From contig NC_083577.1 in NCBI RefSeq assembly GCF_027579695.1, forward strand, positions 94,010,539 to 94,074,538: 64,000 bases of DNA. The letters run 5' to 3'. Shown here piece by piece: positions 45,801-54,869 of this stretch (position 1 is the first letter of the stretch; the number at the start of each line of letters is the position of its first letter). The DNA comes from Neoarius graeffei (lineage: Eukaryota; Chordata; Actinopteri; Siluriformes; Ariidae). A model generated the notes under the pieces. That model saw only the letters and a program-made list of their open reading frames with translations, searched no databases and was not told the DNA's origin. The translations under genes were made by a program, and so were the position numbers.

Positions 45801-48800
45801 GCAACTCAACAACCCCCGACAGGTGTGGCAGAGCATACAGTCCCTCACCAACTACAAGGGCTGTGCTGTGACACCTGGGGACTCAGACGCGGCGCTGGCA
45901 GAGGAGCTAAACAGCTTTTTTGCCCGCTTTGAGTCCCAAGCTCAGAACTCAGTCACACCACCCCAACCCCTACTACAACCCACACCAACCTCTGACACCA
46001 CCCCACTCACTGTGGAGGTGGAGGACGTTAGACGTGTGCTCCGTGCTGTCAACCCCAAAAAGGCCACAGGACCGGATGGAGTACCAGGGAAAGTACTCAA
46101 GGCATGTGCTGACCAGCTAGCACCAGTCTTCACTGACATTTTCAATCTGTCACTGGAACAAGCCAACATCCCAGCCTGCCTAAAATCAGCCACCATCATC
46201 CCAGTCCCCAAAAAGTCACCCACAACCAACCTCAACGACTTCCGCCCAGTAGCACTCACTCCAGTCATCACAAAGTGCTTTGAAAAACTGGTGATGAGAC
46301 ACATCAAAGCCTGTCTCTCCCCCACCCTCGACCCACAACAGTTTGCATACCGGCCAAACAGATCCACTGAAGATGCAATAACCACGCTGCACTGAGCCAC
46401 CTCGAGAAAAGGGGGAGCTATGTCAGGATGCTCTTCATTGACTACAGCTCAGCCTTTAACACAATAATACCGGACATTCTTATCCCCAAGTTGGCCAACC
46501 TGGGGCTCCCACCCTCCACCTGCTCCTGGATTAAGGACTTTCTGGTCAACCGACCCCAGCACGTGAAGCTGGGTCCCCACCTCTCATCCGCCCGCACGCT
46601 CAGCACCAGCTCGCCCCAAGGCTGTGTGCTGAGCCCACTACTCTACTCACTCTACACGCATGACTGCAGACCCACTCACCCTGCACCCTGAGAACATCAT
46701 TGTGAAATTCGCAGATGACACAACGGTGGTGGGGATGATCACAGAGGGGAACAAGGTGGCCTACAGTGATGAGGTCCTGAGACTCAACGAGTGGTGTGCC
46801 TTCAACAACCTGGCGCTGAACATCTCCAAAACTAAGGAACTCATCCTGGACTTCCGACGGAACAAAGCCGCCCCTGCCCCCCTGTACATCAACGGCGAAA
46901 GTGTGGAGCGAGTGGAGTCCTTCAAATTCCTTGGGGTCCACATCTCTGCTGACCTCTCCTGGGCAGCCAACACCACCGCACTGGTTAAAAAGGCGCAGCA
47001 GAGACTACACTTCCTGAGAGTGCTCAGGAAGGAGCAACTTGACACGAACCTGCTGGTGACCTTCTACCGGTCAGCCATTGAGAGCCTGCTGACCTATGCT
47101 GTGTCAGTGTGGCACTCAAGCTGCACCGAAGCGGACAGAAAAAGACTGCAGAAGGTGACTAACACAGCACAAAAGATCATCGGCTGCCCTCTACCTCCCT
47201 TGTCCACTATCTACAACTCCCGGTGCCTAGGCAGGGCAAAGAGCATCATAAAAGACTATACACACCCTGGCTTCCACCTCTTCGACCTGTTGCCCTCTGG
47301 CAGGCGCTACAGGGCCATACCAGCCAAAACAAACAGACTCAGGGACAGTTTCTTTCCAAGAGCTGTCACAATACTCAACTCAAGTTTGCACTGAGGAACT
47401 GTCATGCTTGAACACCACTGACAAGGTCACCGTCACCACAATGCTGCTAACCACTTGATCTCAAACCTAGTCTCTCCTTGTCAGACTGTAAATTGTCATA
47501 TTTGCATTGTAAATGTCACAAGACTGTCATATTGCGCCATCATATCAAGTCAGTTCATCTGTTCTTAGACATCCTCTTCCTTTGTCATTTTAAGTACTGT
47601 AAACTGTCATATTTGCACTGTTAATATCATAGCTATCTGTAAACTGTCTTATTGCACTATCATACCAAGTTAGATCATCTGTTTTTTAGTTGCCTACATA
47701 CTGAAAATAGGCATCTGTATATGCCAATGCTACCTCTATCACTTGATGCAGCGAGTCACTTTATTCTCAACCCTGTTACCGCTATGCACCTGTGTTCCTT
47801 CAGGGACTTGCACAAGTTTATGTATAGTTTATGTATAGTTGTCAGTAGTTTTTTAGTAGTAGTTTTATATTAGTTTTATTGTACATATTTTCCTATGTTT
47901 TAGTATTTATGTGTGCACTTTATGGTGAAGCTTTAAATCTCATTGTACTTGTATAATGACAATAAAAGCTTTCTATTCTATTCTGAGGTCCTCAGAAATC
48001 TCCTTTGTTCGTGCCATGATACACTTCCACAAACATGTGTTGTGAAGATCAGACTTTGATAGATCCCTGTTCTTTAAATAAAACGGTGCCCACTCACACC
48101 TGATTGTCATCCCATTGATTGAAAACACCTGACTCTAATTTCACCTTCAAATTAACTGCTAATCCTAGAGGTTCACATACTTTTGCCACTCATGGATCTG
48201 TAATATTGGATCATCTCATCTCATCTTATTATCTGTAGCTGCTTTATCCTGTCCTACAGGGTTGCAGGCGAGCTGGATCCTATCCCAGCTGACTACGGGA
48301 GAAAGGCGGGGTACACCCTGGACAAGTCGCCAGGTCATCACAGGGCTGACACATATGCCGCTTTTCCACTACAAACGCGGCTGAGCCGTGCCGTGCTGAG
48401 TCGAGCTGAGTCGAGCTGAGCGGGGCTGTTGGAGTTGCATTTCGACTACAACCGCGCTGAACCGTGCTGGCTGGAAGTGGGTGGACACATTGGGTGGAGT
48501 TAGCGAAAGTGGGTGGACGTCACGTGATGTCGTTAAGCAGCGCAAACAGTGACATCAGTGACAGTGGCGGAACAAGTCAGAGCCGGGCCGGGGGCGGGGC
48601 AAATGACCGGGCCCTTTATTAAAGCTTATCATAACATCATTTTAGGCTACAAAATGTCCGCAACTGCGGTGTTTACCAATTTCAACACTACCGGGTGCAA
48701 CTATGTTATTTAGTACATTAAGTCCTTCAAACGAACATGTAACTCAGAAACAAAAAACATTAGGATACTGTACATGGCTCATAATAAAACATCAATAGCC

Positions 48801-51800
48801 TATACTGCGCACATTATTTGAAGGGCATACGAATGAGCGCTCAGAGGTTGCAACGGTGACAGGAAGAGTCAGAAATAAAAGGAGGGCGGTGCAAACCTCA
48901 CTGAATGCACTGTGTTTACCAATTTCAACACTACGGGGTGCAACTATGTTATTTTGTACATTAAGTCCTTCAAACGAACATGTAACTCAGAAACAAAAAA
49001 ACATTAGGTGACATACTGTACATGGCTCATAATAAAACATCAATAGCCTACTGCGCGCATTATTTGAAGGGCATACGGCGAGCCTTGCGCTCCGCGAACT
49101 CGTCCACGATGCTCTGTATGTCACTGATTCAGTGAGCTTTTAAGCGGTAGTCTCACGACCCGAATAGTAAACAATAAACATGGAGGACATGGAGTCGTTA
49201 GTGTTGCTGGTCTTGGTGCTGTGGCTTGTTGTCACCGACAACGCGGACAGTTACTGGCAAGAGCGTATAGATGAGGCGAGGCGCATAAGGCTTCAGAAAT
49301 TCTCGTAATTCGTAATTATTCTCCTTCCGGGTTTGCGGTGTTTACAGATCCCAGCGCGCTCGCGGGGCGTGTGTGGGCATGTGAGGACACTCCTCCTCAC
49401 CAATCAGTGCACAGGGGAGTGTCTGCTCACGCCCCCAACCTCACTCGGCACGGCTTGGCTCGCTTCAGCCCCACTCCAAAACGGTGCGAGTTTTAGGGGC
49501 TAAGCAGGGCTGAAACGAGCTGAGTCGTGCCGGTTTTTGGTAGTCGAACCGCGAGCCGTGTCGGGCTGAAGTGAGCTGAAGTGAGCTGAAAAAGGGTAGT
49601 GGAAAAGGGCCAATAGACACAGACAACCATTCACACTCACATTCACACCTACGCTCAATTTAGAGTCACCAGTTAACCTAACCTGCATGTCTTTGGACTG
49701 TGGGGGAAACCGGAGCACCCGGAGGAAACCCACGCGGACACGGGGAGAACATGCAAACTCCACACAGAAAGGCCCTCGCCGGCCACGGGGCTCGAACCCG
49801 GACCTTCTTGCTGTGAGGCGGCAGTGCTAACCACTACACCACCGTGCCGCCAATATTGGATCATTTTCCTCAATAAATAAATGACCAAGTATAATATTTT
49901 TGTCTCATTTGTTTAACTGGGTTCTCTTTATCTACTTTTAGGACTTGTGTGAAAACCTGATGATGTTTTCGGTCATATTTATGCAGAAATATAGAAAATT
50001 CTAAAGGGTTCACAAACTTTCAAGCACCACTGTATATCACTGACTTTAATTCAAGAACATAGATAGATAGATATTCTGAGAATAAAGTGTGTATAAATGG
50101 AGGATGGACCAGTCCTTCTGCACAGAGTCATAAACAAACCCCTCTGATGATGTTTTAGCACTCATTATTATTGGTACAGAAGTGAGTCTAAATAACCTCC
50201 ACTTCTGTTTTTCAGTCTTTGCTCTGATCGCTCATTTCGTTCTTCCAGCGGTCTGTGTGCTTTACCTTTTAGGACTACAGTTGACTTGCTAACTTTAGGA
50301 CTGCGGTTCTCATGAACAGTTTTGCACTCAAGTTTCCATCAATGAAGAGTTTATAACATCAACGAAACTGACTTCATGTTAAAACTGTTAATGTTATAGT
50401 CAGGCTGTCTGTTGTTGCCCAAATGAGGATGGGTTCCCTTTTGAGTCTGGTTCCTCTCGAGGTTTCTTCCTCATGTCGTCTGAGGGAGTTTTTCCTTGCC
50501 ACCGTCGCCACAGGCTTCATCATTGGGGATAGATTAGGGACAAAATTAGCTCATGTTTTAAGTCGTTCAAATTCTGTAAAGCTGCTTTGCGACAATGTTT
50601 GTTGTTAAAAGCGCTGTACACATAAACTTGACCTTTTATGGAGTTCTGTGGGCGTCGGTATATGCAAATGAGCTGTGTCAGGAATGCACTCTGTACTTTA
50701 TGGCTGATCCACACACGAGAGTATGAAGGAAATCAAAGTTTGTGAAACTCTCTGTAGTTCGGTTTAGTTTGACACAGAAACCAACATACAAATAAACGAG
50801 GCCCAGTGTGAGATTTTATGGAAAAATCTTCCTGAGAAAGAAGAGAAGTTTGAGATTGACTGTGAGGCGATGTGGTAATGAGTTTTTGTGGTGGGTTTCA
50901 CCACCAGCTGGATGTTTTTAAACAGCTGATGAACGAGCGGTCAGTGTGGATCGGGTCGTCTGGGTTTTCATGAGCGCTGTTCTGATCGGATTCGTTTATA
51001 CGTTTAACTCGAGTTCACTGTGCCTCGAGTGACAACTGTGACATCACGTCCATCATCATCACTGTCACCATCACTATCCCCACCAGGGCAGCTCATCCTG
51101 ATTTATAACCAGAACTTCCTCTCTGATCTCGTACCCAAATATGACAGCGTTCCACACCATGATGTTGTTCTCAGATGGAGCTCCACTCACACCAGCTGGA
51201 GGATCCTCCTGCAGCCTGCACACACACATATATACACCTTAATTACACAACAACGTAATATAAATAACACCAAAAATCACACTAAATATCAGAGAACAGG
51301 TTCCTGAGGTTCCCCAGGAGATAGCTGAAGAGAATGTTAGCTGAAGAATGTTAGTTTTTGGTTTAGATTAAAACATAAGGGTTTCATTAACATTAATGAA
51401 GTTTTAGGATCTAATGCTAATTAGCTGGCTCTCTGTTATCACATTTTAAACCCCAGCTCTGTTGTTTGTATGATATAAAACACAATATAACTCACTATTC
51501 TGAATGTTTATGATGGAATTACATGGCCGTCTGCCAAAGTGCTAGCGAGCTTAGCCAGATACTTTTCTTCCCAGCCCTATCAGGCAAGCCCCGCTTCCTG
51601 TCTCACGATTGGCTAATACATCACATACGAGCTCCCGATTGGCGCTGCGCATTCGTGAGTAACCACTCACCATGGAGAAGGCGGGGTTTGTCCGAATACA
51701 GGTGGTCGCTGTATTCGCCAAAGATCTGATACCTCCTCCGACTTTAATTTAAAAATTAAAAACCCTCACCGTTTAAAATCCCGCATCAGCCGCCGTCGGG

Positions 51801-51813
51801 CAGGAGTGGACAT
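37336..51813 (-). CDS. ube2a: ube2a, RAD6-type ubiquitin-conjugating enzyme E2 A
   Basis: Six coding exons read on the minus strand: 51770-51813, 51135-51215, 39003-39028, 38794-38883, 37589-37677 and 37336-37464. They total 459 nt, exactly 152 codons plus TGA, the length of vertebrate UBE2A. All introns are GT-AG and phases match. The protein runs [65 protein letters not shown], then [12 protein letters not shown] with catalytic Cys88, and ends [29 protein letters not shown] favours UBE2A over UBE2B. With RAD18 this E2 monoubiquitinates PCNA in damage tolerance, and with RNF20/40 it monoubiquitinates histone H2B. Exon 3 is only 26 nt. Intron 2 is 12.1 kb and holds a nest of transposons. Exon 4 lies between (TG)n and (CA)n tracts. 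Confidence 0.96.
38557..38712. repeat. Minisatellite in ube2a intron 4
   Basis: About five imperfect copies of a 30-40 bp unit built on TAACGCTGTCTAC-ATCAG plus a GTGTGTG run, leading into the (GT)n tract at 38712-38753. Confidence 0.75.
38712..38753 (+). repeat. (GT)n tract downstream of ube2a exon 4
   Basis: About 21 dinucleotides. In the ube2a transcript this reads (AC)n, about 40 nt beyond the exon 4 donor. Confidence 0.9.
38886..38928 (+). repeat. (CA)n tract at the ube2a exon 4 acceptor
   Basis: About 21 dinucleotides. In the transcript this reads (UG)n ending two bases before the acceptor, in place of an ordinary pyrimidine tract. Confidence 0.9.
39029..41590 (-). other. ube2a intron 2, proximal part
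   Basis: No ube2a exon lies here. It holds (CA)n at about 39793-39830 and (TC)n at about 40287-40310. A minus-strand frame at 40901-41203 is listed separately. Confidence 0.6.
40901..41203 (-). other. Unrecognised 78-100 codon open frame
   Basis: A minus-strand frame reads [16 protein letters not shown], then [34 protein letters not shown] and [11 protein letters not shown] before a stop. Its composition looks protein-like rather than random, and an AG precedes the GTCAACTGTAAC start of the good stretch at about 41133. I do not recognise the protein. It could be a last exon of a gene interleaved with ube2a, a fragment of an old repeat, or chance. Confidence 0.3.
41591..41733 (+). repeat. Left arm of an inverted duplication around Tc1 copy 3
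   Basis: This arm, ending TTCTTGAATTAAAGTCAGTG-ACATA at the Tc1 start, is matched in reverse by 50033-50127 on the other side of the Tc1. Shared blocks include CTCTGTGCAG, GGACTGG, CCTCCATTTA and TTTATTCTCAGAAT. Confidence 0.85.
41889..43354 (-). mobile_element. Mariner/Tc1-type transposon (1,466 bp) inside the Tc1 arm
   Basis: Terminal repeats begin CTAGTGCGTCTCAAAAAATT at the left and, inwards, CTAGTGCATCTCAAAAAATT at the right. TA duplications are at 41887-41888 and 43355-43356. It is inserted in one terminal repeat of Tc1 copy 3 and belongs to a family distinct from the other two. Confidence 0.95.
42152..43088 (-). pseudogene. Transposase of the nested mariner, broken
   Basis: It starts [20 protein letters not shown] at 43088. 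It then lacks the helix-turn-helix found in intact family members I recall (QSAVSKH-like block), as [15 protein letters not shown] jumps over it, and a TGA follows soon after. A second stop lies after FSDESTFCI near 42702. The catalytic residues are otherwise readable: [17 protein letters not shown] and [10 protein letters not shown], a DD34E triad. It ends [12 protein letters not shown]. At least one internal deletion and two stops make it inactive. Confidence 0.85.
43422..44411 (-). pseudogene. Tc1 copy 3 transposase, split by a LINE
   Basis: The minus-strand frame is open from [20 protein letters not shown] to GGHTRY, with [14 protein letters not shown] and [11 protein letters not shown] (catalytic Asp, Asp, Glu). 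QQDNDPKH of the other copies is QQDNDPKR here. The first eleven or so codons ([11 protein letters not shown]) lie at 47985-48017, beyond the inserted LINE. Apart from that insertion the coding region has no stop, so the copy was probably intact when the LINE landed. Confidence 0.9.
44412..47980 (+). mobile_element. LINE (Rex1/L2-type) inside Tc1 copy 3
   Basis: A 3.57-kb non-LTR element, close to full length, flanked by a short TTCT duplication (44408-44411 and 47981-47984). It has an endonuclease-RT frame and a 3' UTR ending AATAAAAGC followed by TTCTATTCTA. It is related to, but distinct from, the LINE at 2139-6410. Confidence 0.9.
44418..47394 (+). pseudogene. LINE ORF2 (endonuclease, reverse transcriptase), frameshifted
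   Basis: The first ATG lies 6 bp from the LINE's 5' boundary and opens [14 protein letters not shown]. The AP-endonuclease reads [38 protein letters not shown] and GDFNQANL. The RT reads [83 protein letters not shown] and [11 protein letters not shown] (catalytic F-A-D-D). The C-terminal region ends [14 protein letters not shown]. The frame is broken near 45000 (after DSGEKKRWW), near 46395 (a small deletion and TGA after EDAITTLH) and near 46680 (after LYTHDC). Three breaks and otherwise clean codons imply moderate age. Confidence 0.9.
48214..49851 (-). mobile_element. tRNA-derived SINE (tail type I) in Tc1 copy 3, itself interrupted
   Basis: Reverse SINE flanked by the perfect 12-bp duplication AATATTGGATCA (48202-48213 and 49852-49863). 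Without the 1,257-bp insertion it is about 378 bp, matching the other copies. The head at the right has GGTGTAGTGGTTAG and GGTTCGAGCCC. Confidence 0.95.
48356..49612 (+). mobile_element. TIR transposon (Harbinger-like, non-autonomous) in the SINE
   Basis: Inverted ends are TGCCGCTTTTCCACTAC and, inwards from the right, TGGCCCTTTTCCACTAC, with ATA on both sides (48353-48355 and 49613-49615). Subterminal CGAGCTGAG repeats follow. A segment of about 160 bp at 48671-48828 is repeated at about 48913-49078. A 42-codon frame at about 49180-49308 reads [19 protein letters not shown] then [20 protein letters not shown], like the N-terminus of fish Harbinger transposases. The family call is an inference from the 3-bp duplication and this remnant. 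Confidence 0.7.
50033..50127 (+). repeat. Right arm of the inverted duplication around Tc1 copy 3
   Basis: Begins TATATCACTGACTTTAATTC and, reversed, matches 41591-41733. It lacks about 45 bp present in the left arm. Confidence 0.85.
50272..50630 (+). mobile_element. L2-type LINE 3' end, strongly truncated
   Basis: A 359-bp copy of the same 3' UTR as at 18853-21018 (GAGGGAGTTTTTCCTTGCCA, AAAGCTGCTTTGCGACAATG). It is flanked by the 8-bp duplication ACCTTTTA (50264-50271 and 50631-50638). It lies in ube2a intron 2. Confidence 0.9.
51671..51741 (-). other. Exon-like sequence b inside ube2a intron 1
   Basis: A possible acceptor (TTTTTAAATTAAAG) precedes one base completing a codon, 23 open codons reading [20 protein letters not shown] and LLH, and a good donor (CATG|GTGAGT). 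It lies on the same strand as ube2a, 28 nt beyond the exon 1 donor. I do not recognise the peptide. Its phase matches exon-like sequence a. Confidence 0.35.
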
Positions 51814-52152
51814 GGCTCACTAATTCAGATCCACCACTCGAGTGCTTATACAACAATGTAGACTGTTCAGGAAACAAAACTAAAGCGACCGCTAACACTC
51901 CACTCCGCCTGGGGGCGGGTCTCTGTCTGACAGAGCTCGGAATAAACCACTGCGTTCACACACAGGGGGAGCACAAGGTGGGCGCGAACAAACTATACCA
52001 TAAAAATAAGAAGAACGTGTTCCTTCAAGTTAGCTCCATGCTAATGAAGTGTTATGTTTTCAGTTAGTAAATGTTTAAATGTGTATTAAAACAAAAATCT
52101 GTGGAATAAGTTTGCTTTTCCTCTATCCCTCCTGAGTCCCCCACCCACTTAC
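51814..52152 (-). promoter_or_regulatory. ube2a 5' UTR and probable promoter
   Basis: Upstream of the ube2a start codon the sequence has a GC box (GGGGGCGGG near 51911) and no clear TATA box, as usual for a housekeeping gene. Two ATTGG motifs (inverted CCAAT) lie inside intron 1 near 51608 and 51640. Confidence 0.45.
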
Positions 52153-52274
52153 TTTTCCTCTTGGTACAGTCTGTATGCCTCAGCAGTGACGTGTGCGGCT
52201 TTCTCCGTTTTGGGTAACGCGGAAGTGCTGTGGGGGGAAAAGGAACTCTGTGTTCCAGACAGGGAGGAGTTCAT
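52153..52274 (-). other. Exon-like sequence a upstream of ube2a
   Basis: An ATG at 52274 opens 40 codons, MNSSLSGTQSSFSPHSTSAL then PKTEKAAHVTAEAYRLYQEE, followed by two bases and a consensus donor (AAAA|GTAAGT). The composition is protein-like. It lies head-to-tail with ube2a, about 340 bp upstream of exon 1. The protein is unrecognised. It could be the first exon of a separate gene, an upstream exon of an alternative transcript, or chance. Confidence 0.4.
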
Positions 52275-53075
52275 TTCACACTGCGTGTGTGTGGTGGGGG
52301 AATGATGATTCAGCTGTTTAAACAAGAAAGTTCAGATCTGAGGAACACTGCCGTGTATGAACATTTAATCAGCCAGTACCCATAATTATTGGCACCCTTC
52401 ATGAACATGACTCAGAAAGGATTACACAAGTCGTAACATAGCAACGAGTCCCATTTCACTGTGTTACTGTCTAACGAGGCTGAGAACGAGCCTGATCCTC
52501 CATCTGCTGAGGTTGGTGCATGTGGAGTAGATGCTCACTCAGACTACACGAAACATGAATTTAAAAAAATCAAAATTAAAGAGCAACTCGGTGAAGAGAA
52601 ACGATTTTTATTTGGATTGAACACACAATTTCAAAGCAAAAGGACTGTAATAAAGGCAGTATAACGTAATCTCAGTGAAAATCCTTTATGCTGTGATTAA
52701 TACTGATGTGCTAGTGGACAGAAACAGTCAGATTCAGACAGACTGCCTGTAGCCACTCCATAATATCCTCTTGAGCAAGGAGGCATCGATACCATCTGTT
52801 CCAGAACGAGTTAGTGCGAGTGAAGGGGTTTTGGCTTAGATACTGACATGAGGAAGCAACTTGGTAAGAATCAGGATCACCACAGAACATTTTATTGATC
52901 TTTCTTACTGCTGCTAAGAAGGGAAGCGCGTCTCAGTGCTCCCTCTGCTTTACTCACACTGTAACACGCATTCAGTCAGTGCCGGCCTCAGTGTTGCTGT
53001 TCACCATTAACCGCTCAGATGGACGTTAGTGTGATGGATCCCGACTCTTCCGGCCCCTCTCTCTCTCTCTCCTTT
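52275..53075. other. No gene recognised
   Basis: No exon or repeat boundary is identified. A plus-strand open frame near 52461-52664 has no supporting features. Confidence 0.45.
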
Positions 53076-54838
53076 TTAAGACCCATGGAAGAGCTGCATG
53101 GTGTAGAAGAACGTGTGCTCATACTGCTCCTCCACACCTGCTGACTCCTCCTCCTCCATGTTCTCTGGCACGCCCCCACATCCGAGTCTTCCGACGGACA
53201 CGCCCCCGTTCTCACTCACACCAGTGAGTCCTGGTGTTGGAAAGAAGAAACCAAGCCTTTTAAGGTAAAGATGGTTTTTGCACAACAATTTCCTGAGAAT
53301 TTCTCGATCAGAGCATTATTTATTTATTCAGCTCCAGGGTTAAAGTAGCACAAGGTAAGAGTCTGTTTTAAGGCTTTAAGGAATCGTAATCATTCCAAGC
53401 ACAAACAGGATGTTAGTTCACAGAGTTGCACAGGATTTAGTAAAACAAATCTCTGGTAATTCTGGAGCAGAAACTTAAAAAAAAAACACACACACAAACT
53501 CGGTGCACATCACACATCAGGCTGAGATATTTAATGATGAAACAGAGTGCGTCAATATTAAACACATACATACAGCAAGTGCTTCATCTTCCTCAAAACT
53601 ACCTGCCATGCACTGAAGACATGTATCATCTACCATTTTAACTTCATGCTCACGTACAGTTTATCGATTATTGCAAATGAACTGGTGTCAGAACCTGCTA
53701 TCAGCCTTATATATGAATTAAATGGCCACCAAAGCTATAAAAACATTTCCCACTTATAGTCACAATACTGTAGACTTTAAAAAGAAAATACAGAAAATAT
53801 GATCAATCGAGATCAAGTGATTAAATGGATTAAACATAACTGTAAATATAAATGTATAAAAGCTGCATCAACGAGAAATATTGATAATTTGGAATAAGAT
53901 AATTTGAAGTTAAAGCGAAATAAATTCCTCCCACACATCACTCAGACTCTAGGGCGGAGCTTTAAGGGAACAAAATTATTGTGCAAAAACTAAACACAAA
54001 ATGGGAACGGTGTTCCAGTCCATGTTCACATATTACATTAGTTTCTACTACTGAGCCTCATTTATCAATCTCTTCACACTCACATGCGTATCAACCATAA
54101 ATGATCACACACGTTCACGACATTTATGTTTAACCACACCTACAAAAGGAGACAGTTGAAAATAAGACAAAATGGCAAGGACAGGGTGAAAGAGTGCGTA
54201 CCGCAGATGCACACTAACTCCTAGTCTGTTTACAGGGTGCCATTATTTTTGTCCTACTTGAACAGCTTGCCTCATTTGTGTTAATTTAATTTTGGAATTG
54301 CTTTCTTCCAAAACTTCTTTAAATTGGTGTGTGTAACAGACAGAAATAACCTGCGTAATGCGAATATAAAATCTCAGTGACTTGTCGATGATTGATTATA
54401 CAATTCAACATCGTATAATCATTTGATCTCTATATGTAAAAATTCACTCACACACACACACGACATGTACATTTTCCCAAGCTTCATTTCTGAGTACATT
54501 TGTTCATAAGTAGTGTGATAAACGAGGCCCATATTCAAAACAAGAGTGCTCTGAGAGCACAATATCCCCCGCTGGTAACTATGCCATAACTCTGGTAAAA
54601 TGCGACTGAATCAAACAAAATTGCAATATGCGTATTACGGACATCTAACAAAAAATCCTGCCAAGTTTTGTGAAATTCCTCCAAAAATTGTGAGAGGAGT
54701 TGATTTCAGAAGGTGAGTACCCTTCCCAGGACGGATGGACATCACCACGATATAATCCCTCTTCAGTCCTTTCGGTCAGCGGGGGATAATAAAAACCAAT
54801 GAAAATAAAAACAAACCATTTTCCCTTTTATCAGATAC

Positions 54839-54869
<31 letters not shown>

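Larger units (their letters stand above)
41734..50032 (-). mobile_element. Tc1 transposon copy 3, carrying three insertions
   Basis: Ends CAGTGGTGCTTG (41734) and CAAGCACCACTG (to 50032) are flanked by TA at 41732-41733 and 50033-50034. Subtracting a mariner (41889-43354), a LINE (44412-47980) and a SINE (48214-49851) with their target duplications leaves about 1,608 bp, the size of copies 1 and 2. The transposase lies on the minus strand. The whole nest is in ube2a intron 2. Confidence 0.95.

Noticed and set aside
44995-46395. A single-copy host gene encoding a reverse transcriptase
   Set aside because: It is bounded by LINE ends and a target duplication, and continues in other frames.
52461-52664. 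A plus-strand coding exon (67 codons)
   Set aside because: Low-complexity Lys-rich composition, no splice signals and no recognisable similarity.
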